Assembly: GCA_027596075.1 (NCBI GenBank)
Contig: JADGJC010000132.1
Coordinates: forward strand, 38,814-102,813
DNA from: Rhizophlyctis rosea
Taxonomy: Eukaryota; Chytridiomycota; Chytridiomycetes; Rhizophlyctidales; Rhizophlyctidaceae
Direction of reading: 5' to 3'
DNA length: 64,000 bases
Made by a program: the position numbers and the translations under genes. Below are positions 34,493 to 47,700 of the stretch, piece by piece; positions within the stretch are counted from its first letter, which is position 1; each line of letters opens with the position of its first letter. The notes beneath the pieces were generated by a model. It ran no database searches, was not told the origin of the DNA, and worked only from the letters and a program-made list of their open reading frames with translations.

Positions 34493-36322
34493 ATGTCGCC
34501 AACAATCCCCGGTGGAAAGAAAATCGTCATCATTGGAGCAGGGGTTGGCGGTGTAGCATTAGCATCTCGTCTATCAAAGGAAGGGCACAATGTGACAGTG
34601 GTTGAGAAGAACGATTTCGTTGGAGGTCGGTGCTCGTTGATTCACCATGAGGGATATCGGTTCGATCAAGGCCCATCGTTGTGGTTGATGCCGAGGGTTT
34701 TTGAGGAAGCATTCACAGACATTGGGGAAAACGTTTACGACCACGTCAAACTCGTGAAGTGCGATCCGAATTATATTGTCCACTTCCATGACGGAGATCG
34801 CATCCAACTGTCAACGGATTTGATGAAGTTGAAGGATGAAGTGGAGCGCATTGAGCCAGGATCTTTCGAAGGTAAGCTGTCAAGGTCAATTGAGCATAAT
34901 GCACTATGATCGTGATAGGGTATTTGCATGCCGATGCTAACCTCTTTTGCAGGTCTCCTTGGATTCATTCAGGAGGGCCGAGTACACTACGACTTGTCCG
35001 TCGCGGCTGTCCTAAGTCGCAACTTCGAGAAGTTCACCGACCTCATCAATCTCAAAAACGCGCATATGGCCCTCCAACTCGACGTTTTATCAACCTGCTG
35101 GCGTCGCATCTCACGGTACTTCAAGTCAGACAAGCTACGACAAGCTTTCACGTTCCAGGTACATAGATGCATATGAATTCATTTTTGATAGAGCAATGTG
35201 TACTGATTATTGCGGTACAGACCATGTATATGGGAATGAGCCCATACGACGCCCCCGGCACGTACAATCTTCTGCAGTACACAGAGCTGGCTGAAGGAGT
35301 ATGGTACCCCATTGGCGGATTCAACATCTTCATCCAAAAGCTTGAGGCGATTGCCAAGAACTTTGGCACAAAATTCCTTTACTCATCCCCCGTCAAATCC
35401 ATCGACATCGACCCTTCCACCAACCTCACCACCGGCATCACCCTCGAAAACGACACACACATTCCCGCCGACATTGTCGTCTGCAACGCTGACCTCGTTA
35501 CCGCTTACAACACCCTCCTGCCCGCAACACCATATGCCAAAAGCCTCGGTAAACAACCTCACACGTCCTCTACGTTCTCATTTTACTGGGGCATGGACCG
35601 CATCGTGGAAGGCTTGGAACCGCATAACGTCTTCCTTGCTGGCCAAGATTACCGCTCATCATTCGACGATATTTTCAAACACGGCACCCTTCCCTCAGAA
35701 CCTTCCTTCTACCTTCACGTCCCTTCCCGCGTCGACCCAACCGCCGCCCCGCCAAACAAAGACAGCATCACCATCCTCGTTCCCGTCGCCTCTATGAATC
35801 ACAAAGCTGATGCAGAAAGGGATTTCGACAAACTCCGCGCCCGCGCCCGCAAAGCTGTCATTGCGGCGATCGAGAAACATCTCAACATCACTGATTTTGA
35901 GAAGATGATTGTGGTGGAGGATGTCAATGGGCCGCCGCAATGGGAGAAGAAGTTTGGGTTGTGGGGAGGGTCGGCGTTGGGGTTGAGCCACAACGTGATG
36001 CAGGTGACCTATTTCAGGCCCAGCACCAGGCATGCGAAGTATGGCAACTTGTTCTTTGTTGGTAAGTTCGAGTGTGATTCATTCTGCTGCCTCTGGGACC
36101 TCAACTAAATATATTGCCTCAACAGGTGCTTCAACGCATCCTGGAACTGGTGTGCCTATCGTTTTGAAGGGCGCAAAGATCGTTGCCGACCAGATTCAAC
36201 ACTGCATCAAACGTGGTTCATTCAGTTCGCAACTTATACCATTAGAGTTGATTTCTGTGCTGTTTGCCCTCTTTGTCGCTGCAGGAGCAGCTTTCTTCAT
36301 GCGGCAACAGGTGGTTGTTTGA
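34493..36322 (+). CDS. crtI: Phytoene desaturase (CrtI-type)
   Basis: Four exons: 34493-34871, 34953-35158, 35221-36061 and 36126-36322, all joining in frame. The protein starts with an FAD-binding Rossmann motif (KIVIIGAGVGGVALASRLS) and VVEKNDFVGGRCS, and contains GYRFDQGPSLWLMP, MGMSPYDAPGTYNLLQY, GVWYPIGGFNIF, a family-typical FRPS segment and the C-terminal GASTHPGTGVPIVL. This fits CrtI/AL-1 enzymes, which use FAD to introduce successive double bonds into phytoene on the way to lycopene or neurosporene, at membranes. A C-terminal hydrophobic helix (LISVLFALFVAAGAAFFM) would anchor it. No phytoene synthase or cyclase gene lies in this window. The number of desaturations cannot be predicted. 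The length of about 540 residues is usual for the family. Confidence 0.93.
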
Positions 36323-37604
36323 TGGGCGCTGCATTTAGATAGGGTAAATAGCATATGTTTTTGTACACTTAGCCTCGGTGGAGACTGTATATGATCCACC
36401 ATGTAAATTTATCATTCGTAGTTGGATATGTCCATAAGAAATAGATTATATGGAGTGAATCTCTTGCGTCCTTGCTAACAGGCGTTGCATTCAGCGTGTC
36501 CCAGTTGCTGACAGCAAGGGATACAAAGATTTGGATGTAGCAAGGTCGTCCAAACTGTTACATCTTTACATTTTGCGATGAGGATTCAAGCAGTCGTTCA
36601 CGATGGTTTTCCGAAACTTTGGGAAGACATCAGCCTACAGACAGTTCAAATGGGGACAGTGGAGAGCAGTAGTCTCTCCGAATCTCTCCGAGACGCGCTG
36701 CTGTGCCACATGCGCCGTGCCACCCAATTTCATTTCCTTGAGCTCCGAGCGTGCTGCATCCTGCATGAAATTCCCCGGAGATCATTAATGCAACAACTTA
36801 CAAGCACTCACCCATCCGTTCGATGTTCATTTCCCATTGCAGGATACAACTTGAATGGGGTGCAAACGTCATGTGCAGACCCAATCTGCTTGTTGACGCG
36901 GTCTATTGATGTTCCCACCCCCATTCATTTCGGATATTGGTTGAAGGCATATGTTCACATCCCCGAATGCTAAAGAATGATGGAGATGTGTGTTATACGT
37001 GACTGCGACTGGGAAGGGTCCCTGACGAGGCGTATGTATGATAGAAAATATCTATGACTGCCACATACAACGTTCTCGGGTGACTGAATTGATTGGCGTG
37101 GTTTGCGTGCATTGTTTGACAGCAGTAGGCTTGGAGACACTTGTTACCTGAGGTTACCTGCGTGTCATTGCATTACTCATTTGACAAGACACTGGCTGCC
37201 CCACACCTCAGGTCATTACCGGAGGGACGTACTCATAAGGAATCACAGCTGCACTCTCTCGCGAACAATTGTTGATTGAGCTTCGTCTGGTCGCATTTTG
37301 CAACATTCTGGAAACCTTCACACTTCCGTCATCTACTTCCTTTAACGAACTAGTAAACGTCATACGGCTGGGGTGTGTCTTTGGGTACAGGTATAGATTT
37401 GTTGACCTTGAAGTGAAGGGCAGTTGTATTGATAATTTGATCATTGTCCCTTTGGCACATGACAGGGTTTCGTAAATAGTCCTTCACCCATATCTCCCTT
37501 CTCTGAATCTTTGTTGCTCACTTGGACAACTCAGCAATATCAAGGATCCATACGCAAACGGCTGCGGTAAGTGGTGTCGGTGCTGCGTGCCTAAAAAGTT
37601 TTCA
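36323..37604. other. Intergenic, no gene seen
   Basis: About 1.3 kb. The frame 36578-36973 has no recognisable pattern. Probably the 3' UTR of the crtI-like gene and the promoter of the arrestin gene. Confidence 0.45.
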
Positions 37605-40600
37605 ATGAGTAACAGTGCTATAAACACCTCCCGCACTCAGATCAATATGGCTTTTCTCAGAAGTCCGCATGCTAGTCCATACCCCAGCCCGCAAAGCCTC
37701 CTTCCTCAGAATGGGTTCCATGGTGCATCATTCGCAACTGCCAGCGAAGAGTATCTGTGCTCGCCGCCAGGATCTCCGCCAACAGCGCCTTACAGGTACC
37801 TAAATCGGTGACAATCCCATTGCCAGTCCATAATTTGTGGCTCATGAGGGGCAATAGAGTTAACCTCTTTCTATTTCATTGACATGATCAGTCCACATAT
37901 CGCCATGAACACAGCAGCAAATCCATCCATGCCCAGCGCACTCCAAGCAACGCCGAATATCCAGTTCAATCCAGCGCCCACCGCTGGGGATAAGTGTTCG
38001 AAACTCAAAGTTAATATTTTACTTGACTCCACCACGTACGTGGCCGGCGGAAATCTCAACGGTAGATTAGAATTGCAATGCTCGTCAAATCGAAGTATCA
38101 AGCTCGGCGAAATCGCTGTCGAACTCACCGGCTTCGAAGGTATGCTTTGAAGTAGCATCTGAGACCACAATGAGCAACCGATGCTAATGTGTACACGCGC
38201 AGAGGTGACGGATCGAGATCATGGCGCATCACAGTCATTCTTGAGTGCGCGAATCGTCTTTCAAGGGATTCAGAAACCGCCCACAAATGCTGTGAAGGGA
38301 CAAGCCGAAGGAGGCTATTGGCAAGCGGTGAAAGGGAAAACTACATTCCCCTTCTCCTTTCGTCTTCCGATCGATGCGCCCAGCTGGTACACATTCCAAA
38401 ACGTTGCCAGCTTGCGCTACGTAGTGACCGCGTGAGTGTAAAATTGCATGATCTTACAACCCCATCTCCTTTTCGACTCATTTTCTCGTCCCCGCAGCCA
38501 TGTCCAATTCCAGCAGAATGGCAAGAATGGCACCGTAATCCGTCACAAAGATGCCTGCGTATACGAGTACTGGAAGGCAAACCATCCCGACATCCGAAAT
38601 GAGCCCATACACGTTCACAACCGCCGGAAAGTGTTGCTTGGTGGCCCAGGTGAGGTTCATTTAGAGGGCGCAATCAAAACGTCCTTTTTCCGGTCGGGCA
38701 ACGATGTGTACGTTGAAGTTCGCGTACGAAATGAATCAAAGCGCCGGGTAAGGTCCATTATGTTCTCAATAGCCACTGCATGTAAGCTTACGCTTCATTA
38801 ATCAAAGGTGTCAGGCATACGGCTATCCATTGTGAGGAGGCTGTTGATGGGAAGGGAGGGCACCGCAATTGTGGACTTTGCTGATGGAGTGAAAGTCATC
38901 AGCGAGACGGTTCACGAAGAAACCTTCAGAGAGAAGGATTACACATTTGATCCTGGAGAAAATCGCTCCACCGTTCTCCACGTGACAATTCCGGTGAGTT
39001 GAGATGACATGCATTACCCGTATATGGATGACTGATCCTTCATTTCCTTAATACCCAGGCCCATGTTCGAACTGTCCGCAATACTGCACTTGCGGCTGTA
39101 GCATGTCGCCTTATTGTTGCCCTGCAAATGGGAACATTCACAAAAGACCTCACAATTGACCTGCCGATTGACGTTTGCCATTCCGCTTCCCTCCTTCCTC
39201 CTCCAGAGGCCGACATGTTTGCCAACAGCCACCCGCAACAATACAACCTGATGGCCGAAACAGAGGATGCTTATCCATCTGAACGTGAACCTCGCGCTAC
39301 CAGGCCACGCCGTCCAGTCCCGACCGCGCGGATGAGGTCTGCCAGCCCAGTGATGACGCACGAGAACATGGTCGGGAGTCCCCCTAAAGGTGTTCGAGCC
39401 CTGCCTTGGTCGGATGATGAGGATGATGCGGAGCAGTTCCATCGCAATCGGAGGGAGCAGAAGGCAAGAGGAGAAATACAAGACGAATTCATCGGGTCTC
39501 ACTCTCCGAATGTTGGACCTTCCTCACCATTGAGACCAGTCGGCGGTTTGTTGCGGGAAGTTTCACCAGGGACGCCCCCTACAGTGGCGAGACTGGGAAT
39601 TCGTACAAAGGGGGTTTATGCAAAATCGCCACTTGTTGGTGAGTAAACCGATGATCCATGGCCAACGGGACGATTCAGCTGACATCTGCAAATCGCAAAG
39701 GGCCCACATCTCCAAATACATACGTACCCGCAACGATCCGCAGCCGACATATCGAGAAACATTCCGTCCGGCTCGATGCACCTACAAGCCCGTCGCAAGT
39801 CTATGAGGTTTTCGGTTCCCCGGCTGCACATAACGGAAATCCTCGAATGATAGACCCAATTGCCCTTCCTAGTCCGGTCATGGCCCCTGTCAGCCCAGTT
39901 CCAGTACCTGTTTCCCCTCATCGCCGAGTTTTCACACCCGCATTCGAACTACAACGTAATGGGTTTTTCGATCCGCCGTCACACCTTGTCCATCAACATG
40001 AGCATGAGATCGAACAAGTCGCAGAACAGCAATCAATCACACAGCAACTACACCAACACAGCGTTTTCCATCAATCACAGCAACAACCAGTACCGGCAGC
40101 CAGGCCACAGCATCGTCAATCACGCCCGCTCCCTCCCATTCCAAACCCAATGCCAGAAGTAATACCGGCCCCAGCCAACTATGCGCCAATTGGTTTCGGC
40201 TACTTCTTCGACAAGGCCAGACAAATGGTGTCCTATGCCGCGGGACCGTACTGGGGTATGCCTGAAGGAGAAGCTCCCCCGAACCCACAACCAAATGCAC
40301 CCAGCCCCCATCCGCATCCTGAAAGCGGCGATGAGTACCCGAACTATCCTTCATCACCACCTGCACCACCATCTATCCCAATCCCGACATCGCCTTATCA
40401 TAGCCCTCACCTCCACGCCTCCCATCAGCTCGGCAACGTTCCCGCTCAATATTTGGGAATGTCACCACCATTGAGTCCGCGACCAGCCGGTTACGTGTCG
40501 AAATGGCGGAGAGAAGCAAAACCGTTGCCACCCCAGCCAGTGCCTCAACTGCCCCAAGCAGCACCGCGAGCAGAACATCAACCACAGAAGTACGATCGGT

Positions 40601-41388
40601 CGCAGCGTACTGTTGGGTTCGCGGATGAAAGACCGCGCTTAGGTCAGCTGCCTGCTACTGACCCAAAGCCCTCAATGAAAGTCGAAATTGTCCACGTTAC
40701 GGCGAAGGGCGATACTCAGCTTGGCAAAGAGACTGAAGCGCCGACTCTGGAAGTCCGCCGCGCTAGGCGGTATTCGCACGATTCAGAGATCTCTCAAGTT
40801 TCCGACATCCTTGGAAAGGAGGTGAGCTACTTGGAAGTGGATGGAGAAGAGATTTTCGAATTCAGCGGTGAGTTGGCAAACGTTTGCGAGTGACAAATGG
40901 ATTCTTCTCTAAAACAGTCGCAGATGTCGAAAACCCGCGGGTGTCCACGATGAAAACGCGCAATCATAAGAAGAGACCCCCATTGGATGCGGTGATCAAC
41001 CCGAACAACGCACAAAAGCAACCAGATCAGTCAAATGGACGACTTGGGACTAAAGCGCGTTCCGGCGATACCAACAAAGCACCCGCTGCTAGGGAAAATG
41101 CTGCTGCGACTTCGAGTACAAAAACTACAGTTCCAAGCTACGCACGACAGACGCTTGCCTCCGCCGCCGGCAGCAGAGCTCCTCCGCCGCGACAGACGTC
41201 CAATGCGGGCCCTTCAAACGGATCTGCGTCAAGGCCCGTCAACATCAAGCCGAAGACTGGGCCCGCCGGTGGTAAGAGCACTGCTCTATCACCCAAACTG
41301 AACCTCAGTGAGTATCCCATATGGAGGTTCAAGTCGTTCGGACGATGTCGTTGATCACGGTGCTCTTGGAATTTCAGGATGGCGCTGA
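37605..41388 (+). CDS. Arrestin-fold adaptor protein (alpha-arrestin-like)
   Basis: Exons joined in frame: 37605-37795, 37892-38139, 38203-38431, 38498-38747, 38808-38993, 39059-39638, about 39701-40867, 40918-41307 and 41378-41388. An arrestin N domain (LKVNILLDSTTYVAGGNLNG, IKLGEIAVELTGFEE, FPFSFRLP, SLRYVVTAHV) is followed by an arrestin C domain (VHLEGAIKTSFFRSGNDVYV, IRLSIVRRL, VHEETFREK). The last 600 residues are disordered: Pro/Gln/His-rich with acidic patches, then basic and Ser/Ala-rich. Fungal alpha-arrestins recruit Rsp5-type ubiquitin ligases to membrane transporters and receptors. I do not see a PPxY motif, so coupling may differ. The end model (KLNL|RWR, intron 41308-41377) uses good splice sites; reading through instead stops at 41353. 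The acceptor at 39700 is AAAG but a CTGAC branch site precedes it. Confidence 0.85.
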
Positions 41389-41774
41389 TCACGAACCTTT
41401 TTTTTTGTTTGTACTTCTTTATTTACTTGCTTCCTTTTATATTTTAGTGCTCGCGAAATATTCTCGCGCTGCTGGTGGCATTTGATACATGCTTTATTCC
41501 TGCAATTCGTACATAGTGTTCACACATTTTAGTTATATATAGCTGTACAGTACATATTAGTTGCTCGTTTCATGATTAGGATTTCGATAATGTAAATAAC
41601 TCCAAACTGGACTTTTGTTGGTAAACAAAACGGTTTTTAACAGGTGTGATGAGGATGACTGCGGTGGCACCCACAATTTGCCTGCCAGGCAGGCCAGGCC
41701 AGGCCAGGCCAGTGTTTGATTTCCCAAGGGTGGCCTCTTTCCCCAAACTTTCCCACCACGATCGCCATCTCACA
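41389..41774. other. Short spacer before DNA-PKcs
   Basis: About 385 bases holding the arrestin 3' UTR (T-rich, then TATATATAG-like sequence) and the DNA-PKcs leader. It includes a GGCCA pentamer tract at 41690-41712. Confidence 0.5.
41690..41712. repeat. GGCCA pentamer tandem repeat
   Basis: Four near-perfect copies of GGCCA (AGGCAGGCCAGGCCAGGCCA) lie about 65-85 bases before the DNA-PKcs start codon, in the putative leader or promoter. A simple repeat; a role is not shown. Confidence 0.7.
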
Positions 41775-44700
41775 ATGGCTGCTTCGTTGGAAAACCTCCG
41801 CCGATTACTCGGCAACTTGTACGACTCTGTTAGCGACTCCAGTACGGCTGGTTTGGCTGACACCAAAGCTCTTTCCACCGATGTCAAGACGATATTGGTC
41901 GGTGAACTTGGCCCGGCCGATTCAGGTATTGTTGGGCGCAGTTTTACAGGTGCACCAATCTGGGCTAACGTGGACTTGCTCGGTTTCAGCTTTGGCTCTC
42001 TCCTTATTGTTTCATGCGGAACGGGGAGTGTTGCAATTTCTCAAAGTTACACGGGGTTCCAAAGTTCACGTTGACGCGAAAGCAATCTTACTTGAAAGCA
42101 TTGCGGAGTATGGTACAAAGTTTCCCGCGGGAATGAAAGAGTATGCCGTTGAAATCAAGGTCCGTGGCCTTACAGCTTGGAATGATGAGAATTCGCATAA
42201 TCGCCAGTGTTACGTCTCACACTCGATGATGTACTATAGAATATATGCGTTGCATTGTTTGGCTCGAAAGAGTCATCCAAAGTGCAGAAGGCTACATTCA
42301 ACCCATTGTTCATGTTGCTGGATCCGCGTATGAATTTGAATGATGAAGATTTAGAAGTTGCTAAACTGTTCAAAACGTGGGCACAAATTCATGTCGCATT
42401 TGGCGCTAATGCTTGACTGATAGCGGGTTCATAGTTACTTCAACGCTTACATTCAACAAGCAACCAAAATAACTGCAACAGGTTGCGTTCTATCCTTTTG
42501 AGAACTTCGCGCTAATTCTAATGCAGCCTGTTTGTAGTGAAGTCGTTGGTGCTCGAATTGCTCGGGTTCATTACGAGATACTACCCCGCTTCTGTTGATG
42601 AAAGACAGCGCCTTCAGCTTCAAAGATTTTACATCCAAGCGCTCGAAAGCCTCTTTAATGTCCGCGGAAAAGAGCCAGATCTTCCGCTTGTTGCTGGAGC
42701 CATGCGAGGATTAGATCATTACCTCTTTTCACTTGCTGGCGATGACAAAATTGGTAAGAATGTCGGAATCTCAGTAGTCGAGATTGGTCCATGCATTGAT
42801 CTGTCTGGCATAGCGTCGAAGGATTTGAATCTGGTATTCAAAGCTTTGAAACACGTTCTGCAACCGACAGAGGATTTGACAAGATATGCAGTGCCTATGG
42901 GTATGTCATGGTTTTGGAATGGAGTTTCGGCATCCATGTTAAATCGATCCGGCAGCTGGACTTCAGATGGTTATTGACCACTCAAGCATGCTTGGACCCC
43001 TTTTATACTCCGAGTATCGTACCATGTACTCTTACCTACTACAAATGAATTCGCATCGGAATCGTGACCTCCATAAGCTTGGATTCAACGCCGTCGATGC
43101 ATTCCTCAGAGAAGTACGTGCGGTGGCCCACAATGCATCGCGCAAATGCTAATTTGATCTCTTTGCTCAGGTTGCGACCACTCTGATGACGTTAGCAAAG
43201 GGGAAAGCTGAGACGGAATGCTTCTGGGTTCGTTCACTCGCACTCAACACTGTGCACGCTGTGACTATGATACCGATCCTTTTCCAGTTTTTCCTCAAGC
43301 ACTTCAGCGACGCACTGAAAAACCCGGCAAGCTCGCTGCGGGATGTCTCGTTGGCAATTCGGGGATTTGGTCTCTTCGCCGCACCATGCAAAAACTTTCT
43401 CGATCAAAATGAAGTCCTGCAAATTCTTGACATCCTTTTGAAGAAGAGCTCCTTCCTTTTTTCGGAGTAAGTGATATCCTGAGAGTGTCCACAAGTTGAA
43501 AATCGCTCATGTAATTTTTCAGTGCAAATGATAATCAAGACGAGATCACTGGTCAATTGCCAGCTTTTCTTGAAGCCTTCGCGTATATCTGCAAAGAGCT
43601 CCCCATTCAGGATGAAGCATTTATGATGGGCATTGGTACGGTTGTGTAAGTATGTCTGATAGGTCACACTTATCAATTGTCATTCTGTAGAACAAACCGT
43701 GGGCACATTACTTGTCAACTTTCCTAAGCTTGGCCGTTCGCTTCGCCCTCCGTCCGTTGCAGCATTCGTCAAGCTTCTGTTCGCGTTATATTCAAATGTG
43801 GCAGGGTTCCAATCTTTTTGGTCCAAGTTGGGTGCGTATTTCGTGTTGCTCCATATAGTGATAATTACTTATTCTGCCTTGACATCAGCGTTTGACGCTC
43901 TGGTGTTGACATGCACAGACGTGCTGGCGGAGGGTATTTTAGACGATGACTCCATGGAGCTCCCAGAGCACGCATATGAGAATTACCTATATTTCTGGGA
44001 AAGCATCTTCAGTGAGGCCAATGTCGGTGTCGAAGACGGAGCCGAGGCTTTCTTCGTAGCAGTATACGATATTACGATGACAGCGATTTTGAGATTTCCC
44101 GACAGTTTGAACTTGCAGACTGTGAATGTCAATGATGAGGAGTCGGACACGATCGGAAAGCTCCCTTCGGCACCCGACGTCCCTTTATCAGGCGACGTAT
44201 CACAGCTCCGCGCGTCCAATCCCAAAGATTTTGCACTATTTGTCAACTTCGTCGAATTTTGCAAGTTGTTTCTCACCCGCGTACGCACTGAGAACTTTGC
44301 TCGGTGGGTGAGTCTGGCGGGAGAAAAATGGATCGATGCGTCCACGAAGCGCCCGCTGGTCAGCGGTTTCTACAAACTGCTCGCGGTCAACTTCGAACTC
44401 TGCGAACAGATTAACTTCTTTCGTGGGTTTGGGAAGAGCGGTGCTGTGTCTATTGAGGTAGGAGGGCCCGTGATTTTGCGTAAAAGACATGTGCACGCAA
44501 TGATTGTCGTAAAAATCCACCGCAGAGTTCTGATAATACGGAGGAGGAAAAGGCATCGCCCCAATATCAGACATACATTCTATATCGAAAATACGTGAAG
44601 GAGGTCAGCGTACGGATGGAGAACTACAAAGATGATCTTCTTGCGTCATGTTTGCGATTGGTTTTATCCATTCCGAAAGAGCTTCTGATTGTTTCTGACT

Positions 44701-47700
44701 TGGTTGCACCGTTGAAGCTCGCGCTGAAAATGGGTCTCTCATATCCGCCCTTGGCATTGATTGCTCTTGATGCATTAGACAAAATCGTCGCGCATGTACC
44801 GCTGACACTCCTGGATGCACCTCTCGGTCACGTTCTTCCCGCGATGACCGATTATTTGATGATTGAGGTGGACGCGAGCGCGGAAGTCATCAAGAGCGCT
44901 GGACGAAATCGTCGGAAAGCTCCCTCCAAAAGGCCCGCCGCGGTTGCAAAAACTGATACGAGTTCGACGACTCAAGCTGGGAAAACGCGCAACGCTTTAA
45001 CGGCGGTAGGGTTGTATTGCTTTCCCTCCTCAAGTCCATTCCTCAATCTGTTCTAGGATATAAGCGCTACCGTTGGTCAATTACGCACTGTGCGGTCCCG
45101 CATGGTGCGATTGTTGGGGCGGATAGGGCGGCTTAATCACCATTTGGTGACTCGTCCGGAAGGGGAGGCTTTGATTTCCTGGGACACAGAAAAGCACATC
45201 CGTTTCAATGTGCCGTTCAAAGAGGTCAATGTCAGCATCTTCATTGGTAAGGATGATCTTAGCATTCCCTGGCGAAGGCACATGTGTTCATTCATTGCTC
45301 ACCGAAGATGACATGCTGCCGAGGATCCTCGATATCGCCGAGAACGGGACGGACAGGAAGGCGAAAGTGGCTGCAGGAGAGTTACTGCATGCACTTGTTC
45401 TTTTGATGGTTGGCCGGTCGGCTCAAGCGTTGGAAGCGAAGGAGGTGTGTACAATACATGACATTTACGTCGGAGCTTGCACTCAGTGGCACCGCTACAG
45501 TCGCAATTCAGCAAACTGTACTTGAAAATTTTCCCCTGCCTACTCCGACTGGCAGTGGACGTTGAGAAGATTACCCGAGACTTGTTTCGCCAATTGGTCA
45601 TGCAGCTTATCCACTGGTTCACCAAAAATACAAGAGCCGAAAATCCCGATAGCATGCTTTTACTCAATACATGCTTGGACAGTGTCGCGAGCAGTAATGG
45701 GCCGGTAGGTGAAAATGCTTATCATCAGGGCTCAAGCGGTCACTGATAATTTCAATTATGTAGCTTAGAGACTTTGGGGCGGAATGTGCGGCGGAATTTT
45801 TGAAGTATTCAATCAAGCAGTCTTCAACGAAGGTATTTGATCGGAAGGAACCACTCCCTTACCGTTCACAATCCACATGAGTTAAATATTTAACTCAATA
45901 ACTAAATAATAATGTGCACAGATGGCCGAAAACCCACTGAATGCCAAGTCTTTATTCAAACGATTGTATCAATTTTGCCAGCACACAAGTTCGAACAAAC
46001 GAGTCGGTGCTGCTCTGATCGTCATACGTATATACAAGCTTTTCAGAGAAGAGGAACCTTTGATTGATCAGTTCGCTTTCGAATTGCTGTACAATCTTCT
46101 ATGCAATCTGAAACTCGCAGAGATCGATAATCAAGCATTAGGTTGGTGATGTGATGCACGTTTTTAGCGAAGTGTTGTTTCGATTCGTAAACTCATGGAT
46201 CGATTTAGGGAGCCGGCAAATTGCCGTCAGTGCCATCAGTCATGTTGCAAAGATCATACGAAAAAGATCTGATCTATTCCGTTCTGCAACGCCCGCAAGA
46301 AGGGGGTTCGAGGGACTATCGCAGGCAGACATTCCATCTCTTGTGGAATGGCTGTTCACTCAAATCGGATCGATTGAAAGCGCGTACGCTCATCAGTGTA
46401 TGGTCCTACTCATGGAGTTTGTACCGGAGTTCACAAGTAAGCTTGTATCGACACCATTATCATTGAAGGCATCAAATTGACATTGAATTGCAGCACCACG
46501 GAAGTGGATCTCCTCCAAGTTATCGGACAACCCAGGGTGTCTATTGGAAATCTTGGAGACCGCGCCGTTTCGTAATCGCCCAACCGGCACCTTGACTTTA
46601 CAGAAGGCTCGGCCCTGGCTCAGACACTATATGGCCGCAGTCGATGCATATGCCTTTTTATGTGACGCGGGCTTGATAGATCCCGCGACGTTATGGGAAC
46701 ACCGTGGAGCCCAAATCATAGACAGCATCAATTTCTTTTTCACATCCGTGACGAACGTTTCTGTTGTTGAAAATAACAGCATTCTCACACCGGGCGACGT
46801 TTTCATCTTGAATGAGATGAGAGCATCCGCAGTCATCAAAACATTCTTGTTGATCCAAGTCATTTTGAGCAAACCGGGAAGCGAAAATTGTCAAGTCTTG
46901 GCAAATTCGAAGATCTGGAATACAGACTTCTTTGCAACGCTCGGGAATTGCGTGTTCTGTCCGTCACGAATTGGCTTCAATATGGAGAGTGCGGAAGTGA
47001 AGAGGGAGCTCCCGGGGAGGATTCAAACCCTCTTGAATCTCCTGCGCGCAAAGTTGTCAGCAAAAGACAGACGAGAAATGCTGAAGATACAGGCGGAGCT
47101 CTATTGGAGCAACGGCTTTGATATCACCTCTGCTAAATGGGAACAAACATCGGAAATTTACCCTTTCGCGCAAGCTATCGGTGGCCTGCACCTGTTACAA
47201 GAAGTTCAACTGTTTGACGCGTTTGTCGAGGCTGCCACTCGTAAGGCGACCTACAGCGATGAGCTAGTCGTTCAAATGAAGAAAATGGCCACTTCCGCGG
47301 AGCCCCAAACCATTGCGGTGGTTCATCGGCTATTGGACTTCTGTCTCAACAACACGGAAACAGTTGCGAGTGTTTACGAGGACTCATTGGCAAGTATAGA
47401 CGGTGTTTCATATCCTACCATGCGTGAAGTCTAATATCGTTTGTTTTGTCTTTTTAGAAATTGGGACGACCGGCCGATGAGGCTGAGGGTTTGCTCTTCT
47501 ACGACAAATTTGCTACCACGGTATGAGACCAGTCACTTTCAACCCAAGCATATGATCCAACTGATGCGTTTTGTTGGCGCAGATAAACTCCCATGTTGCA
47601 ACACATTATGCATCATTTGCACAAGCCTCAATTAAACATGTCCGTCAGCCACTGGTTTCCATCATACTTCAAGGGGTTTTCGACCACCTGATAGCACATA

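Noticed and set aside
46151..46480. Separate small genes suggested by the many short frames between 41.7 and 58 kb
   Set aside because: They are successive exons of one DNA-PKcs gene, in the order of the human protein and mostly joined by in-phase GT-AG introns.
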